Positions 13,156-22,241 of a stretch of DNA of 64,000 nt are shown one piece after another. The number at the start of each line of letters is the position of its first letter. The stretch's first letter is position 1. The stretch covers positions 682,001 through 746,000 of the forward strand of contig NZ_QXJI01000001.1 of the NCBI RefSeq assembly GCF_003586305.1, written 5' to 3'. This DNA is from Cognatilysobacter tabacisoli. GTDB lineage: Bacteria; Pseudomonadota; Gammaproteobacteria; Xanthomonadales; Xanthomonadaceae. Under the pieces are notes generated by a model that saw nothing but the letters and a program-made list of their open reading frames with translations, had not been told where the DNA came from and did not search any database. Position numbers and translations under genes: made by a program.

Positions 13156-14316
13156 TCAGGCCTGGTGCGCCGCCGCGCGGTGCAGCCGCGCGACGCCGGC
13201 ATGCAGCGCCAGCGCGCACAGCGCCGCGAGCGCCCCCAGCGCGAAGGCCATGCCGCCACCACCGTGCTGCCATGCGACCGACGACACCAGCGCGCCGAGC
13301 ACGCCGCCAACGCCGCCACCGATGCCGTACAGCAGTCCCTGCGCGCCGACCATGTGCCGGCGCTCGGGGAACAGCTCGGCCATGCGGCGCATCACGCCGG
13401 CATGGAAGGCGGCGAAACCGAACGCGTGCGTCGCCTGCGCCAGCGCCATCCACGCGAACGAGTCGGCGAGCGTGGCGACCATCAGCCAGCGTGCGACGGT
13501 GACGACCATGCACGCGGTCAGCATCCGGTGCGCGCCGAAGCGCTGCACCAGCTTCGGCGCCTGCCAGAACATCGCGATCTCGCACAGCACGCCGAGCGCC
13601 CACAGCGCGCCGACCCCGGTGCCGTCGTGGCCGTTGGCCCGCAGGTGCAGGGTGTAGAACACGTAGAACGGCCCGAAGCCCACCTGCATCAGCATCACGG
13701 TGCCGAGCAGCCGCTTGGTGCCGAGCCGTCGCCACAGCGGCTCGCGCGGCCCGGCATCGGCCTGGGGCAGCGGCGCGTCGCGGCGGTGCAGCCATGCGGC
13801 GATGACGGTCAGCGCCAGCCACGGCAGCGTGAGCCACACGAACATGCCGTCGCCGAAGCGGTCGAGCAGCCAGCCATAGGTGCCGGCCACGATCAGGAAG
13901 CCGATAGAGCCCCACACGCGGATGCTGCCGTAGGCGTGGTTGTTCGCGCCCAGCGTCGACAGCGTCATCGCCTCGAATTGCGGCATCACCGCGTTGAAGA
14001 ACAGCGCGAACCACAGCATCGCGCCGAGCATCCACGCCAGCGGCGGCGCGCCGGCGAGCGTGGCGAAGCCGGCCAGCGCCAGCAGGCAGCCGCCGACCAG
14101 CCAGCGCCCCGGCGTCGCGCTTGCGGCCGTCAGCCGCGACCACACCGGCGGGGCGAGGATGCGGCCGCCGTACCACAGCGCCAGCACGGCGCCGACCACG
14201 TAGCCGCCGTGGCCGAGCGCGTCGACCCAGCGGCTCACGTACGGCGTGTAGGCGCCCAGTGCGCCGTAGTAGCCCAGGTAGAACAGCGCGTAGCGGCGGA
14301 ATTCGTTTGTCGTCAC
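13156..14316 (-). CDS. MFS transporter, PucC/HcaT-like (MFS_1_like)
   Basis: A 386-residue inner-membrane protein with about 12 predicted helices. It begins YALFYLGYYGALGAYTPYVSRWVDALG, resembling the 3-phenylpropionate permease HcaT/nucleoside permease branch of the major facilitator superfamily, with the conserved IRVWGSIGFLI helix near residue 130. Substrate is unknown. It starts 16 bases after the DUF2461 gene and could be carried on the kynurenine-operon transcript, which makes an aromatic acid or tryptophan-pathway substrate thinkable; that is inference from context only. Confidence 0.85.
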   Translation of the reverse strand: MTTNEFRRYALFYLGYYGALGAYTPYVSRWVDALGHGGYVVGAVLALWYGGRILAPPVWSRLTAASATPGRWLVGGCLLALAGFATLAGAPPLAWMLGAMLWFALFFNAVMPQFEAMTLSTLGANNHAYGSIRVWGSIGFLIVAGTYGWLLDRFGDGMFVWLTLPWLALTVIAAWLHRRDAPLPQADAGPREPLWRRLGTKRLLGTVMLMQVGFGPFYVFYTLHLRANGHDGTGVGALWALGVLCEIAMFWQAPKLVQRFGAHRMLTACMVVTVARWLMVATLADSFAWMALAQATHAFGFAAFHAGVMRRMAELFPERRHMVGAQGLLYGIGGGVGGVLGALVSSVAWQHGGGGMAFALGALAALCALALHAGVARLHRAAAHQA

Positions 14317-14332
14317 GCGTCAGCCGTCCCGC

Positions 14333-15019
14333 TCAGAACTCGAGATCAAGCGCGGCGCACAGGTAGTCGGTGAAGCGGGCCAGTCCGGCCAGATCGCCCT
14401 CGATCACCTTGAGCAGGCGCGGGCCGGTCATCGTTGCGTCGTCGATCGCGCGCAGCGCGACGAAGTTCTTGCGGCGCAGGTCCTCGGCGAATGCGAAATC
14501 GGCCGGAAAGCCGCGCGGCGCGCGCACCAGCATTTCGCTGTCGTCGAGGTCGTAGCGGCGGCGGAACGCCTTGTCGTGCGCGGCCGCCTGCCAGCTGCCG
14601 GGGTTGTCGACGATGAAATGGCGGATGCGCCGCAGCGCCTCGGGCTGCGGGTGCCAGAGGCCGCTGCCGATGAAGCAGTTGCCCGGCTGCAGGTGCAGGT
14701 AGTACGACGGCGCTTCGACCTGCTTGTGGCGCTCGTGGAACAGCCGCGCGCCCTGCCATTCCTTGTACGGGCGCTTGTCGCCGGAAAAGCGCGTGTCGCG
14801 CTGGATGCGGAACAGCGAGCCGCCGACGCCCTTCGGGTCGGCGCGGTAATGCGGGCTGACCGCGGCGAGCGCCGGCTGCAGGTCGCCGATCAGGCGCAGG
14901 AACGGCCCCCGCACGTTCGCGTCGTACTCGGCCTTGTGCGCGTGGAACCACTCGCGCTCGTTGTGGCGGGCGAGGCTGCGCAGGAACTTGAAACTGGCGT
15001 CGGAAAAGTAGGCGGGCAT
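14333..15019 (-). CDS. DUF2461 (TIGR02453) family protein
   Basis: A 228-residue soluble protein of the DUF2461 family. Typical motifs: FKFLRSLARHNEREWFHAHKAEYD at the N-terminus, FRIQRDTRFSGDKRPYKEW in the middle and YYLHLQPG near residue 125. No biochemical role is known for the family. It sits ten bases after sbcB and 16 bases before the MFS gene, all in the same direction. Confidence 0.88.
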   Translation of the reverse strand: MPAYFSDASFKFLRSLARHNEREWFHAHKAEYDANVRGPFLRLIGDLQPALAAVSPHYRADPKGVGGSLFRIQRDTRFSGDKRPYKEWQGARLFHERHKQVEAPSYYLHLQPGNCFIGSGLWHPQPEALRRIRHFIVDNPGSWQAAAHDKAFRRRYDLDDSEMLVRAPRGFPADFAFAEDLRRKNFVALRAIDDATMTGPRLLKVIEGDLAGLARFTDYLCAALDLEF

Positions 15020-15029
15020 CGGGGAGGGC

Positions 15030-16472
15030 TCAGGTCAGGCTGGCGTCGATGTCGCGGCCCCAGGCCTCGAGGCGATCGAGCAGGGCGAGCTTGCCGCCGT
15101 CGCCGGCATGGCGCAGGCGCAGGTCGGCGATCTCGGCGTGGAACCGCGCGAAGCTCAGCTCGGACAGGCCCGACTCGTCGTGCAGGCGCCGGCGGCGGTA
15201 CGCATCCCAGCGCGCGCGCTCGTCGGCGTCGAGCGTGTCCGGCCAGTTGCGCGCGCGGTAGCGGAACAGCAGTTCGGCCAGCCGGGGGTCGCGGAACGAG
15301 AATGCGCGCGCGCCGAGCGCCGCCGGCGGCGTGGTGCGCACGTCGGCGAACAGGCGCTTGTCCCCGTCGCCGATGAAGCCGTCGTACAGGGATGCATCGA
15401 CGTCCGACGGAGTGCGCGCCTTGTCGGCGTCGAACACCCGGCGCACCTTCTCGGCCAGTGCGGGTCCGGCCGCGCGCAGCGTCGCCGCGCGTGCGAGCAC
15501 CTCGGCCGGGTCGATCCGCAGCCGTTCCAGGTCAGCGTCGCGCAGGTGGTCCCACGCGACCAGCGCCGGCGCGCGGTTGAGGTGGACCTCCTTCAGCGCG
15601 ATGCGGACCTCGCCCTCGGGCAGGTCGGCGGCGGGCGTGTACAGGCGGTCGGCGATCTCGTCCGGCGACAGCCGCAGCAAGGGTTCCGGGTCCTGGCCGA
15701 GGTCGAACACGACCACGCGGTTGTCGATGCGCGGGTGGCGCGCGAGCGGCACCACCGGCGCCGCGCACAGGCGGCTGGCCGGAAAGCGCTGCGACACGTG
15801 CAGCACCGGCGTCATCGCGACCACGTCGAGCAGGCTGGCGGCGAAGCGCTTGTCGCGCAGCTTCAGCAGGTAGTCCCACAGCCGCGGCTGGGCGCGGCGC
15901 AGGAGCCGGGCGATGCCGATCAGCGCGCGCACGTCGCTGAGCGCCTCGTGGGCCATGCCGTCGCGCACGCCGTTGGCCTCGGCCAGGTGCTCGAGCTTGA
16001 ACGACGGCGCGCCGTCCTCGCGGGTCGGCCACACCAGACCGTCGGGGCGCAGCGCGTGTGCGGTGCGCATCACGTCGAGCAGGTCCCAGCGGCTGTTGCC
16101 GCCGCGCCACTCGCGCTCGTACGGGTCGAAGAAGTTGCGGAACAGCCCGTGGCGGACGAACTCGTCGTCGAAGCGCAGCGAGTTGTAGCCGAGCGTGCAG
16201 GTTTCCGGCCGCGCCATCTCCTCGACGATGCGGGCGAAGGCCTGCGCCTCGTTGACGCCGTCGCGCAGGGCGTCCTGCGGGGCGATGCCGGTGATCAGCG
16301 TCGCCACCGGCGACGGCAGCAGGTCGTCGGCCGGGCGCACGAAGAAGTCGATCGGCGCGTCGATCTCGTTGAGCTCGGCGTCGGTGCGGATCGCCGCGAA
16401 CTGGGCGATGCGCGTCGTGCGCGGGTCGGCCCCGAACGTCTCGAGGTCGTAGAACAGGAAGCTCGCCGGCAT
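15030..16472 (-). CDS. sbcB: Exodeoxyribonuclease I
   Basis: A 480-residue 3'-5' single-strand DNA exonuclease acting in recombination repair and mismatch repair. The DnaQ-fold nuclease domain begins FLFYDLETFGADPRTTRIAQFAAIRTD, containing the catalytic D-x-E pair. It continues through LGYNSLRFDDEFVRHGLFRNFFDPYEREW to the catalytic AHEALSDVRALI near residue 175. The SH3-like and C-terminal ExoI domains follow; length matches E. coli ExoI. It starts three bases after the kmo stop, so it is probably cotranscribed with the kynurenine genes although functionally unrelated. Confidence 0.95.
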   Translation of the reverse strand: MPASFLFYDLETFGADPRTTRIAQFAAIRTDAELNEIDAPIDFFVRPADDLLPSPVATLITGIAPQDALRDGVNEAQAFARIVEEMARPETCTLGYNSLRFDDEFVRHGLFRNFFDPYEREWRGGNSRWDLLDVMRTAHALRPDGLVWPTREDGAPSFKLEHLAEANGVRDGMAHEALSDVRALIGIARLLRRAQPRLWDYLLKLRDKRFAASLLDVVAMTPVLHVSQRFPASRLCAAPVVPLARHPRIDNRVVVFDLGQDPEPLLRLSPDEIADRLYTPAADLPEGEVRIALKEVHLNRAPALVAWDHLRDADLERLRIDPAEVLARAATLRAAGPALAEKVRRVFDADKARTPSDVDASLYDGFIGDGDKRLFADVRTTPPAALGARAFSFRDPRLAELLFRYRARNWPDTLDADERARWDAYRRRRLHDESGLSELSFARFHAEIADLRLRHAGDGGKLALLDRLEAWGRDIDASLT

Positions 16473-16475
16473 GCG

Positions 16476-17843
16476 TCAGGCGTCCAGCGGCAGCGGCTCG
16501 AGCCGGGCGCGCACGGTGGCGTCGACCGCGTCCCAGTCCAGCGTGTCGAGCGTGTCGTGGCCGGCGGTCAGTTCGACCAGCAGCGCGCGCTGGCGCTGGC
16601 CCCGGTCCAAAGCGGTCGCGTAGGGCATGCGCTGGAACGTGACCATCGAGTAGCGCGGCATGAAGCGGTCCGGATGCCGTTGCGCGAGCTGCAGTTCCAG
16701 CGCACGCTGCAGCAGGTAGTCGTGGTCGTCGACGCGGTCGCGCATCTCCAGGTAGTTCTCCAGCGCCATCTGCTGGATCGCGCGCGCGTTCGGCAGCCGT
16801 TCGGCCTGGAACGCGGCGAAGGCCGCCGCGCGGTCGGGCGTGCGGTCGAGGTGCTCGGCCAGCGCCACGCAGTCCTCGAACGCGCAGTTCATGCCCTGGC
16901 CGTGGAACGGCACCATGGCGTGCGCGGCGTCGCCGAGCAGCACCGCGCGGCCGTCGAGGTGCCAGCGGTCCAGGTACAGCGTGGCCAGCAGCCCGGTGGG
17001 GTTGCGCTCGAAGTCGGTTTCCAGCGCCGGGATCAGCGGGATCGCATCGGCGAAATCGCGCTCGAACAGCGCGCGCACGTCGGCGCCGTTGCGCACCGTC
17101 GCAAAGCTCGGGTCGCCCTCGTTCGGCAGGAACAGGGTGACGGTGAAGGTCTGCTCGTCGTTCGGCAGCGCGATGCACATGTAGCGGCCGCGCGGCCAGA
17201 TGTGCAGGGCGTTCGGCTCGATCCGGAAGCTGCCGTCGGCGGCCGGCGGGATCTCGAGCTCCTTGTACGAGTGGCCGAGGAATTCGGTGCGCTCGCCCAG
17301 TTCGAGCTGCCCGCGCATCGCCGCCCGCAGCGCCGAGCCCGCGCCGTCGGCGCCGACCAGCGCGTCGAAGCGCACCGCGACGCGGTCGTAGCCGCCCTCG
17401 TCGGCGAACGTGGCGACCTGCCCGTCGAAGTCGACATGGTCGAGCGAGCGGTAGAAGTGCAGCCGCACGCCGGCCTGCTCGGCGAGGTTCAGCAGGGTGA
17501 TGTTGAGCTCGCCGCGGTTGACCGACCAGATCACCTCGCTGTCGTCGCGCCCGTAGCGCTGCAGGTCGGTGCGGCCGTCGAGGAAGTGGACCATGCGGCC
17601 GCGCATCATCACGGCCCGCGCCATCACCTCGTCATCGCCGCCGGCCTGCCGCAACGCGTGCAGGCCGCGCTCGGCCAGGGCGAGGTTGATCGAGCGGCCG
17701 CCGCCGTAGCCGTGCACGCGCGGGTCGCCGCGCTTCTCGTACACGTCGACGCGCCAGCCGCGCTGCACCAGCAGCGTGGCCAGCAGCGCACCGGCCAGCC
17801 CGGCGCCGATGATCGTGATGTGGCGCGAGGCGTCGTGGCTCAT
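16476..17843 (-). CDS. kmo: Kynurenine 3-monooxygenase
   Basis: A 455-residue FAD-dependent aromatic hydroxylase converting kynurenine to 3-hydroxykynurenine with NADPH and O2. The N-terminal FAD fingerprint is ITIIGAGLAGALLATLL; the GYGGGRSINLALAERG segment is characteristic of KMO; the second FAD motif GRAVLLGDAAHAMVPFHGQGMN lies near residue 305. Bacterial KMOs keep the same soluble core as the eukaryotic enzymes. It is the last pathway gene of the cluster; kynU lies 88 bases upstream across a short tandem repeat, and sbcB follows after three bases. Confidence 0.95.
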   Translation of the reverse strand: MSHDASRHITIIGAGLAGALLATLLVQRGWRVDVYEKRGDPRVHGYGGGRSINLALAERGLHALRQAGGDDEVMARAVMMRGRMVHFLDGRTDLQRYGRDDSEVIWSVNRGELNITLLNLAEQAGVRLHFYRSLDHVDFDGQVATFADEGGYDRVAVRFDALVGADGAGSALRAAMRGQLELGERTEFLGHSYKELEIPPAADGSFRIEPNALHIWPRGRYMCIALPNDEQTFTVTLFLPNEGDPSFATVRNGADVRALFERDFADAIPLIPALETDFERNPTGLLATLYLDRWHLDGRAVLLGDAAHAMVPFHGQGMNCAFEDCVALAEHLDRTPDRAAAFAAFQAERLPNARAIQQMALENYLEMRDRVDDHDYLLQRALELQLAQRHPDRFMPRYSMVTFQRMPYATALDRGQRQRALLVELTAGHDTLDTLDWDAVDATVRARLEPLPLDA

Positions 17844-17872
17844 CGGTCGAGTCCGTCCGGCAGGTGGCCGCG

Positions 17873-17905
17873 CAGGGCCGTCAGGGCCGTCAGGGCCGTC
17901 AGGGC
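17873..17905. repeat. 9-bp tandem repeat between kynU and kmo
   Basis: Three exact head-to-tail copies of CAGGGCCGT (17873-17881, 17882-17890, 17891-17899) plus a partial fourth. It lies in the 88-base spacer between kynU and kmo and is the only clear noncoding minisatellite I saw. Copy number could vary by slippage and alter spacing between the two cotranscribed genes. Confidence 0.85.
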
Positions 17906-17931
17906 GTTATTCCAGGTCGCGCGCGGCGCGG

Positions 17932-19203
17932 TCACGCGGTCTTCCATCCCTGCACCGTGCGCGCAAAGCGCAGGACATCGGCATGGGTGTTGTACAGCGG
18001 CGCCGGCGAGATGCGGATCACGTCGGGTTCGCGCCAGTCGCCGAGCACGCCGCGCGCGGCGAGGTGCTCGAACAGCGCGCGGCCGTGCTCGCGGCCGCCG
18101 CGCACGCGCAGCGACAGCTGGCAGCCGCGGCGCTCGGGCTCGGCCGGGGTCAGGATCTCCAGCGTGTCCGACAGGCCCGCGTGGATCAGAGCTTCGAGGT
18201 AGCCCGTCAGCCGGATCGACTTGGCGCGAAGCGCCGGCATGCCGACGCGGTCGAACAGGTCGAGCGACGCGCGCAGCGGCGCCAGGCCGAGGATCGGCGG
18301 GTTGCTGAGCTGCCAGCCGTCGGCGCCGGCCGACGGCACGAAGTCCGGGCCCATCAGGAAGCGGCTGGACGGGTCGTGGCCCCACCAGCCGGCGAAGCGC
18401 GGAACGTCGGCGTGGGCGTGGCGCTCGTGCACGAAGCAGCCTGCGATCGCGCCCGGACCGGAGTTCAGGTACTTGTAGTGGCACCACACCGCGAAGTCCG
18501 CGCCGCTGTCGTGCAGCGCCAGCGGCACGTTGCCGACCGCGTGCGCGAGGTCGAACCCGCACGCCGCGCCGGCCGCGTGGGCGAGCCTGGCGATCGCCGG
18601 AAGGTCGAACGCCTGGCCGGTGCGGTACTGCACGCCCGGCCACAGCACCAGCGCCAGCCGCGGCCCGTGCTCGGCGATGGCGCGCTCGATCGCGCCCATC
18701 GAAAACAGGCCGCCGGGTTCGTCAGGCTGCAGCTCGATCAGGTCGGCGTGCGGGTCGAAGCCGTGGAAGGCCACCTGCGAGGCCACCGCGTAGCGGTCGG
18801 ACGGGAACGAGCCGGCTTCGACCAGGATCGCCGGGCGCTCGCGCGTCGGCCGGTAGAAGCTGACCATCATCAGGTGCAGGTTCGCGGTCAGCGTGTTCAT
18901 CGCGACCACTTCCGACGGCTGCGCGCCGACCAGCCGCGCGAGCGGCTCGCGCACCAGCCCGTGGTAGGTCATCCACTGCGCGTCGCCGGTGAAGTGGCCC
19001 TCGACGGCTTCGTGCGCCCACTTGTCGAGCACCTCGTCGATGTAGCGCCGCGCCGCGCGCGGCTGCAGGCCGAGCGAGTTGCCGACGAAGTAGGTCTGTT
19101 CGGCGCCGCCGTGGCGCGGCAGCAGGAACTCGTGGCGCAGCGTCGGCAGCGGGTCGGCGGCGTCGAGCGCGGCGGCGTGGGACGGGGCGAACAGATCGGT
19201 CAC
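17932..19203 (-). CDS. kynU: Kynureninase
   Basis: A 423-residue PLP enzyme (aminotransferase fold type I) that cleaves 3-hydroxykynurenine, or kynurenine, to 3-hydroxyanthranilate and alanine. Visible motifs: FVGNSLGLQP near residue 40; DLAHAVGNVPL with the PLP-binding Asp; and CHYKYLNSGPG near residue 245, whose Lys forms the Schiff base with PLP. Length matches the family. It lies 54 bases downstream of the ACMSD gene. The preceding pathway enzymes, tryptophan dioxygenase and formylkynurenine formamidase, are not in the window. Confidence 0.95.
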   Translation of the reverse strand: MTDLFAPSHAAALDAADPLPTLRHEFLLPRHGGAEQTYFVGNSLGLQPRAARRYIDEVLDKWAHEAVEGHFTGDAQWMTYHGLVREPLARLVGAQPSEVVAMNTLTANLHLMMVSFYRPTRERPAILVEAGSFPSDRYAVASQVAFHGFDPHADLIELQPDEPGGLFSMGAIERAIAEHGPRLALVLWPGVQYRTGQAFDLPAIARLAHAAGAACGFDLAHAVGNVPLALHDSGADFAVWCHYKYLNSGPGAIAGCFVHERHAHADVPRFAGWWGHDPSSRFLMGPDFVPSAGADGWQLSNPPILGLAPLRASLDLFDRVGMPALRAKSIRLTGYLEALIHAGLSDTLEILTPAEPERRGCQLSLRVRGGREHGRALFEHLAARGVLGDWREPDVIRISPAPLYNTHADVLRFARTVQGWKTA

Positions 19204-19257
19204 GGCGAGCGGATTCCGGAAAGCAATGGCGAAGGGATCAAGCGGCAGGAGCGTGGC

Positions 19258-20268
19258 TCAGGCGAATCGCGACAGCGGCAGGCCGAGCCATTCGAGCGCG
19301 GTGCCGTGGTACAGGCGCGCCTGCTCGGCGGCGTCGAGCCCCAGCGCGGCGATGCCGGCGCCCGGCTCCTGCTCGCCGAGCGGGAACGGGTAGTCGGTGC
19401 CGAGCATCACCCGCGAGACGCCGCAGGTGTCGAGCAGGTAGCGAAGCGCGCGCGGGTCGGCGACCCACGAGTCGAAGTAGAGGCGGTCGAGGTACTCGCG
19501 CGGGTTGCGCGGGTTGTCGGTGGCCACCAGGTCCGGGCGCATGTTGAAGCCGTGCTCGATGCGGCCGATCGTGTACGGGAAGCTGCCGCCGCCGTGGGCC
19601 ATGCATACCTTGAGCTTCGGCAGGCGCTCGAGCACGCCGCCGAACACCAGGCAGCACGCGGCGCGCGACTGCTCGGCCGGCATGCCGACCAGCCACGGCA
19701 GCCAGTACTTCGGCATCGACGCGGCGCCCATCATGTCCCACGGGTGCACGAGGATCGCCGCGCCCAGGTCGCTGGCGGCCTCGAAGAATTCGAACAGCTC
19801 CGGCGCGTCGAGGTTCCAGTCGTTGACGTGGCTGCCGATCTGCACGCCCTGCAGGCCGAGCTGGTCCATGCAGCGCTCGAGCTCCTGCACGGCCAGCCGC
19901 GGCGACTGCAGCGGCACGGTGCCGATGCCGGCGTAATGGCGCGGGAACTGGCGCACGGTGGTGGCCATGTGGTCGTTGAGCGCCTGGTGCAACTCCAGCG
20001 CGTGCTGCGGCTTGGCCCAGTAGCTGAACATCACCGGCACGGTGCTGATCACCTGCACCTGCACGCCGAACCGCGCGTAGTCGTCGATGCGCTCCTGCGG
20101 GTCCCAGGTCTTCGACCAGATCTCGCGGAAGAACTTGCCGTCTTTGTAGATGCGGTGGCGGCCGTCGTCGGTGTGGTGGATCACCGGGAAGCGCAGGTCG
20201 CCGTACTTGCGCGCCAGGTCGGGCCAGTCGCGCGGCAGGTAGTGGGCGTGGGTATCGATCTTCAGCAT
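19258..20268 (-). CDS. nbaD: 2-amino-3-carboxymuconate-6-semialdehyde decarboxylase (ACMSD)
   Basis: A 336-residue amidohydrolase-fold decarboxylase that removes CO2 from 2-amino-3-carboxymuconate semialdehyde, steering the pathway away from quinolinate. The N-terminal metal motif is DTHAHYLPRDW; further ligands are in LVHPWDMMG (about residue 175), MAHGGGSFPY (about 225) and the catalytic Asp in MLGTDYPFPLG (about 292). It starts six bases after the SbtA-like permease gene. This reaction releases CO2 at the point in the operon where a bicarbonate permease and a carbonic anhydrase are also encoded. Confidence 0.92.
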   Translation of the reverse strand: MLKIDTHAHYLPRDWPDLARKYGDLRFPVIHHTDDGRHRIYKDGKFFREIWSKTWDPQERIDDYARFGVQVQVISTVPVMFSYWAKPQHALELHQALNDHMATTVRQFPRHYAGIGTVPLQSPRLAVQELERCMDQLGLQGVQIGSHVNDWNLDAPELFEFFEAASDLGAAILVHPWDMMGAASMPKYWLPWLVGMPAEQSRAACCLVFGGVLERLPKLKVCMAHGGGSFPYTIGRIEHGFNMRPDLVATDNPRNPREYLDRLYFDSWVADPRALRYLLDTCGVSRVMLGTDYPFPLGEQEPGAGIAALGLDAAEQARLYHGTALEWLGLPLSRFA

Positions 20269-20274
20269 TCGGGC

Positions 20275-21231
20275 TCAGCCACCGATGGCCCCGGCCACCA
20301 CGCCGTACAGCGGGATGCCGATGGCCAGGTTGAACGGGAAGGTGACGCCCAGCGATGCCGCCAGGCAGCGGCCGACGTTGGCCTCGGGCATCGACGCGCG
20401 GATCGACGCCGGCGCGGCGATGTACGACGCGCTGGCGACCATCGTCGCGAACACCGTCGCCGTGCCCGGCTCCATGCCGGCCAGCCGCGCGACTGCCGCG
20501 CCGGCGCACCCGTGCAGCAGCGGCACCGCGATCGCATACGGCACCAGCCGCGCGGCCTCGCGCCCGATCGTGCGCAGCTGCGCGGCGGCGAGCATGCCCA
20601 TGTCGATCATGAACAGCATCAGCGTGCCCTGGAACAGCTGGAAGTACATCGCGTCGACGCTGGCGATGCGCTGCTTGCCGGCCAGCGCGCCGATCGCCAG
20701 GCCGCCGAGCAGCAGCAGCGCGGTCTTGCCGGTCAGCACCTCGCGCACCTGCGCCATGCGCACCGCGCCGCCCTTGCCGATCGCCAGGCCGAGCAGGATC
20801 GCCGGGATCTCCAGCGCCACCACCAGCGCGACCAGCACGCCGTCGGGCGCGCCGCCGCCGCGCTCGACGTACTGCTGAGCGGCGATGAAAGTCACCGCCG
20901 ACACCGAACCGTAGTGCGCCGCCATCGCCGCGGCTTCGGTGCGCACGTCGCGCAGCCACAGCCGCGCAGCGAAGTAGGCCGACGCCGCGGTCGCGACGCC
21001 GACCGCGATCGTCAGCAGCACCAGCCCGCCCAGCCGCAGCGGGTCGCCGCCCTGGCTCAGCGCGACGCCGCCCTTCAGGCCGATCGCCAGCAGCAGGAAG
21101 ATCGACAGGTACTGCTGGATCGCGCCGGGGATTTCCAGGTCGCTGCGCACCAGCCGCGCGACGACGCCCAGCGCGAACGCCAGCACCACCGGCGACAGTA
21201 GGTTGGCGGACAGCAGGTCGGCCGAGATCAT
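20275..21231 (-). CDS. SbtA-like sodium-dependent bicarbonate permease family (DUF897/Sbt_1)
   Basis: A 318-residue integral membrane protein with about ten predicted helices, consistent with the two inverted five-helix repeats of the Sbt_1 family. The N-terminal half contains IFLLLAIGLKGGVALS and HYGSVSAVTFIAAQQYVE; the second half contains LFMIDMGMLAAAQL and SASYIAAPASIRASMPEAN. Both match SbtA-type bicarbonate transporters of cyanobacteria. The gene is wedged between nbaC (one-base gap) and ACMSD (six-base gap), so it is surely part of the catabolic operon. No PII-like SbtB partner gene is adjacent. Transport of bicarbonate is the family expectation; an anionic aromatic or muconate substrate is an alternative. 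Substrate confidence is low. Confidence 0.82.
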   Translation of the reverse strand: MISADLLSANLLSPVVLAFALGVVARLVRSDLEIPGAIQQYLSIFLLLAIGLKGGVALSQGGDPLRLGGLVLLTIAVGVATAASAYFAARLWLRDVRTEAAAMAAHYGSVSAVTFIAAQQYVERGGGAPDGVLVALVVALEIPAILLGLAIGKGGAVRMAQVREVLTGKTALLLLGGLAIGALAGKQRIASVDAMYFQLFQGTLMLFMIDMGMLAAAQLRTIGREAARLVPYAIAVPLLHGCAGAAVARLAGMEPGTATVFATMVASASYIAAPASIRASMPEANVGRCLAASLGVTFPFNLAIGIPLYGVVAGAIGG

Positions 21232-21232
21232 C

Positions 21233-21763
21233 TCAGGTGTCCGGCATCACGTACTTGGCCGGCGCCGGGTTCACGTGCCCGCAGGCCTTGCAGGTGCGAT
21301 GCTCGAGCGACGAGTAGAAGCGGTCGAACACCGGCGGGAAGTCCTGCTCGATGTCGACCAGGTGGAAGAACTCCTCGTACAGCTTGGCGTTGCACTGTGC
21401 GCAGAACCACAGCAGGCCGTCGTCCTCGTGCGGCAGGCGCTTGCGCTCGATGACCAGCCCGATCGAGCCCTCCATGCGCTGCGGCGAATGCGGCACGCGC
21501 GGCGGCAGCAGGAAGGTTTCGCCGGCGCGGATCGGGATGTCGCGCACCTTTCCGTCCTCCTGGATGCGCAGCACCATCTCGCCCTCGAGCTGGTAGAACC
21601 ACTCCGCGCCCTCGTCCCAGTGGTAGTCGGTGCGCGCGTTCGGCCCGCCGACGACCATGACGATGAAGTCGCCATCGTAAATGCATTTGTTGCCGACCGG
21701 CGGCTTCAACAGGTGGCGGCGCTCGTCGATCCAGGCCTGAAGGTTCAGTGGGGCGGGCAACAT
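21233..21763 (-). CDS. nbaC: 3-hydroxyanthranilate 3,4-dioxygenase
   Basis: A 176-residue cupin Fe(II) extradiol-type dioxygenase that opens 3-hydroxyanthranilate to 2-amino-3-carboxymuconate semialdehyde. The iron-binding His/Glu set is seen in [19 protein letters not shown] (about residue 45-62) and [14 protein letters not shown] (about 84-97). The C-terminus keeps the bacterial rubredoxin-like second metal site, with CAQC (about 123) and CKAC (about 160). Its product is the substrate of the ACMSD gene two genes downstream. Confidence 0.95.
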   Translation of the reverse strand: MLPAPLNLQAWIDERRHLLKPPVGNKCIYDGDFIVMVVGGPNARTDYHWDEGAEWFYQLEGEMVLRIQEDGKVRDIPIRAGETFLLPPRVPHSPQRMEGSIGLVIERKRLPHEDDGLLWFCAQCNAKLYEEFFHLVDIEQDFPPVFDRFYSSLEHRTCKACGHVNPAPAKYVMPDT

Positions 21764-21815
21764 CGGGACGGTCTCCAGTCGGTCGGGTTCGGCGCGCGGC
21801 GGTCGGGCGGCCGTG

Positions 21816-22241
21816 TCAGCCGGGCAGGGCGGCCACGCACTTGAGCTCGATCGCGATCGGCGTCGGCAGCGCGGTGATGCCCAGCGTGGTCCGGCACGGC
21901 GCGGTCGAGGGGTCGGGAAAGTATTCGGCCCACACGGCGTTGTACGCCTTGAAGTCGCGCGCCATGTCGGTGAGGTACACGGTCACGTCGACCAGGTCCT
22001 CCCAGCGCGCGCCGCTGGCTTCGAGCACCGCGCGCACGTTGGCGAACACCGCGCGCGCCTGCAGGTCGATGTCGTACGAGATCAGGCGGTCGTCGGCGTC
22101 GTGCACGTTGCCGGGGATCGCGTTGCTGGCCGGGTCGCGCGGACCGATGCCGGACAGGAACAGCAGGTGGCCGACCCGGCGTGCGTGCGGGTAGTGGCCG
22201 ACCGCGCGCGGCGCGCCGCTGGCGTGGATGGCATCGCTCAT
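21816..22241 (-). CDS. nbaF: RidA-family 2-aminomuconate deaminase
   Basis: A 141-residue protein of the RidA/YjgF family. Within 3-hydroxyanthranilate catabolic clusters this member is 2-aminomuconate deaminase, yielding 4-oxalocrotonate and ammonia. Motifs: [23 protein letters not shown] at the N-terminus, [16 protein letters not shown] near residue 88, and the family signature [14 protein letters not shown] at the C-terminus. The ATG at 22241 overlaps the stop of the carbonic anhydrase gene (ATGA). The role rests on pathway context; a general imine-deaminase role is the alternative. Confidence 0.88.
   Translation of the reverse strand: MSDAIHASGAPRAVGHYPHARRVGHLLFLSGIGPRDPASNAIPGNVHDADDRLISYDIDLQARAVFANVRAVLEASGARWEDLVDVTVYLTDMARDFKAYNAVWAEYFPDPSTAPCRTTLGITALPTPIAIELKCVAALPG

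Noticed and set aside
15108-21201. Very long plus-strand open frames (over 1000 codons) across sbcB, kmo, kynU, ACMSD and the permease
   Set aside because: They lie opposite well-recognised enzymes, have low-complexity Arg/Val/Ala/Gln composition and no ribosome-binding context.
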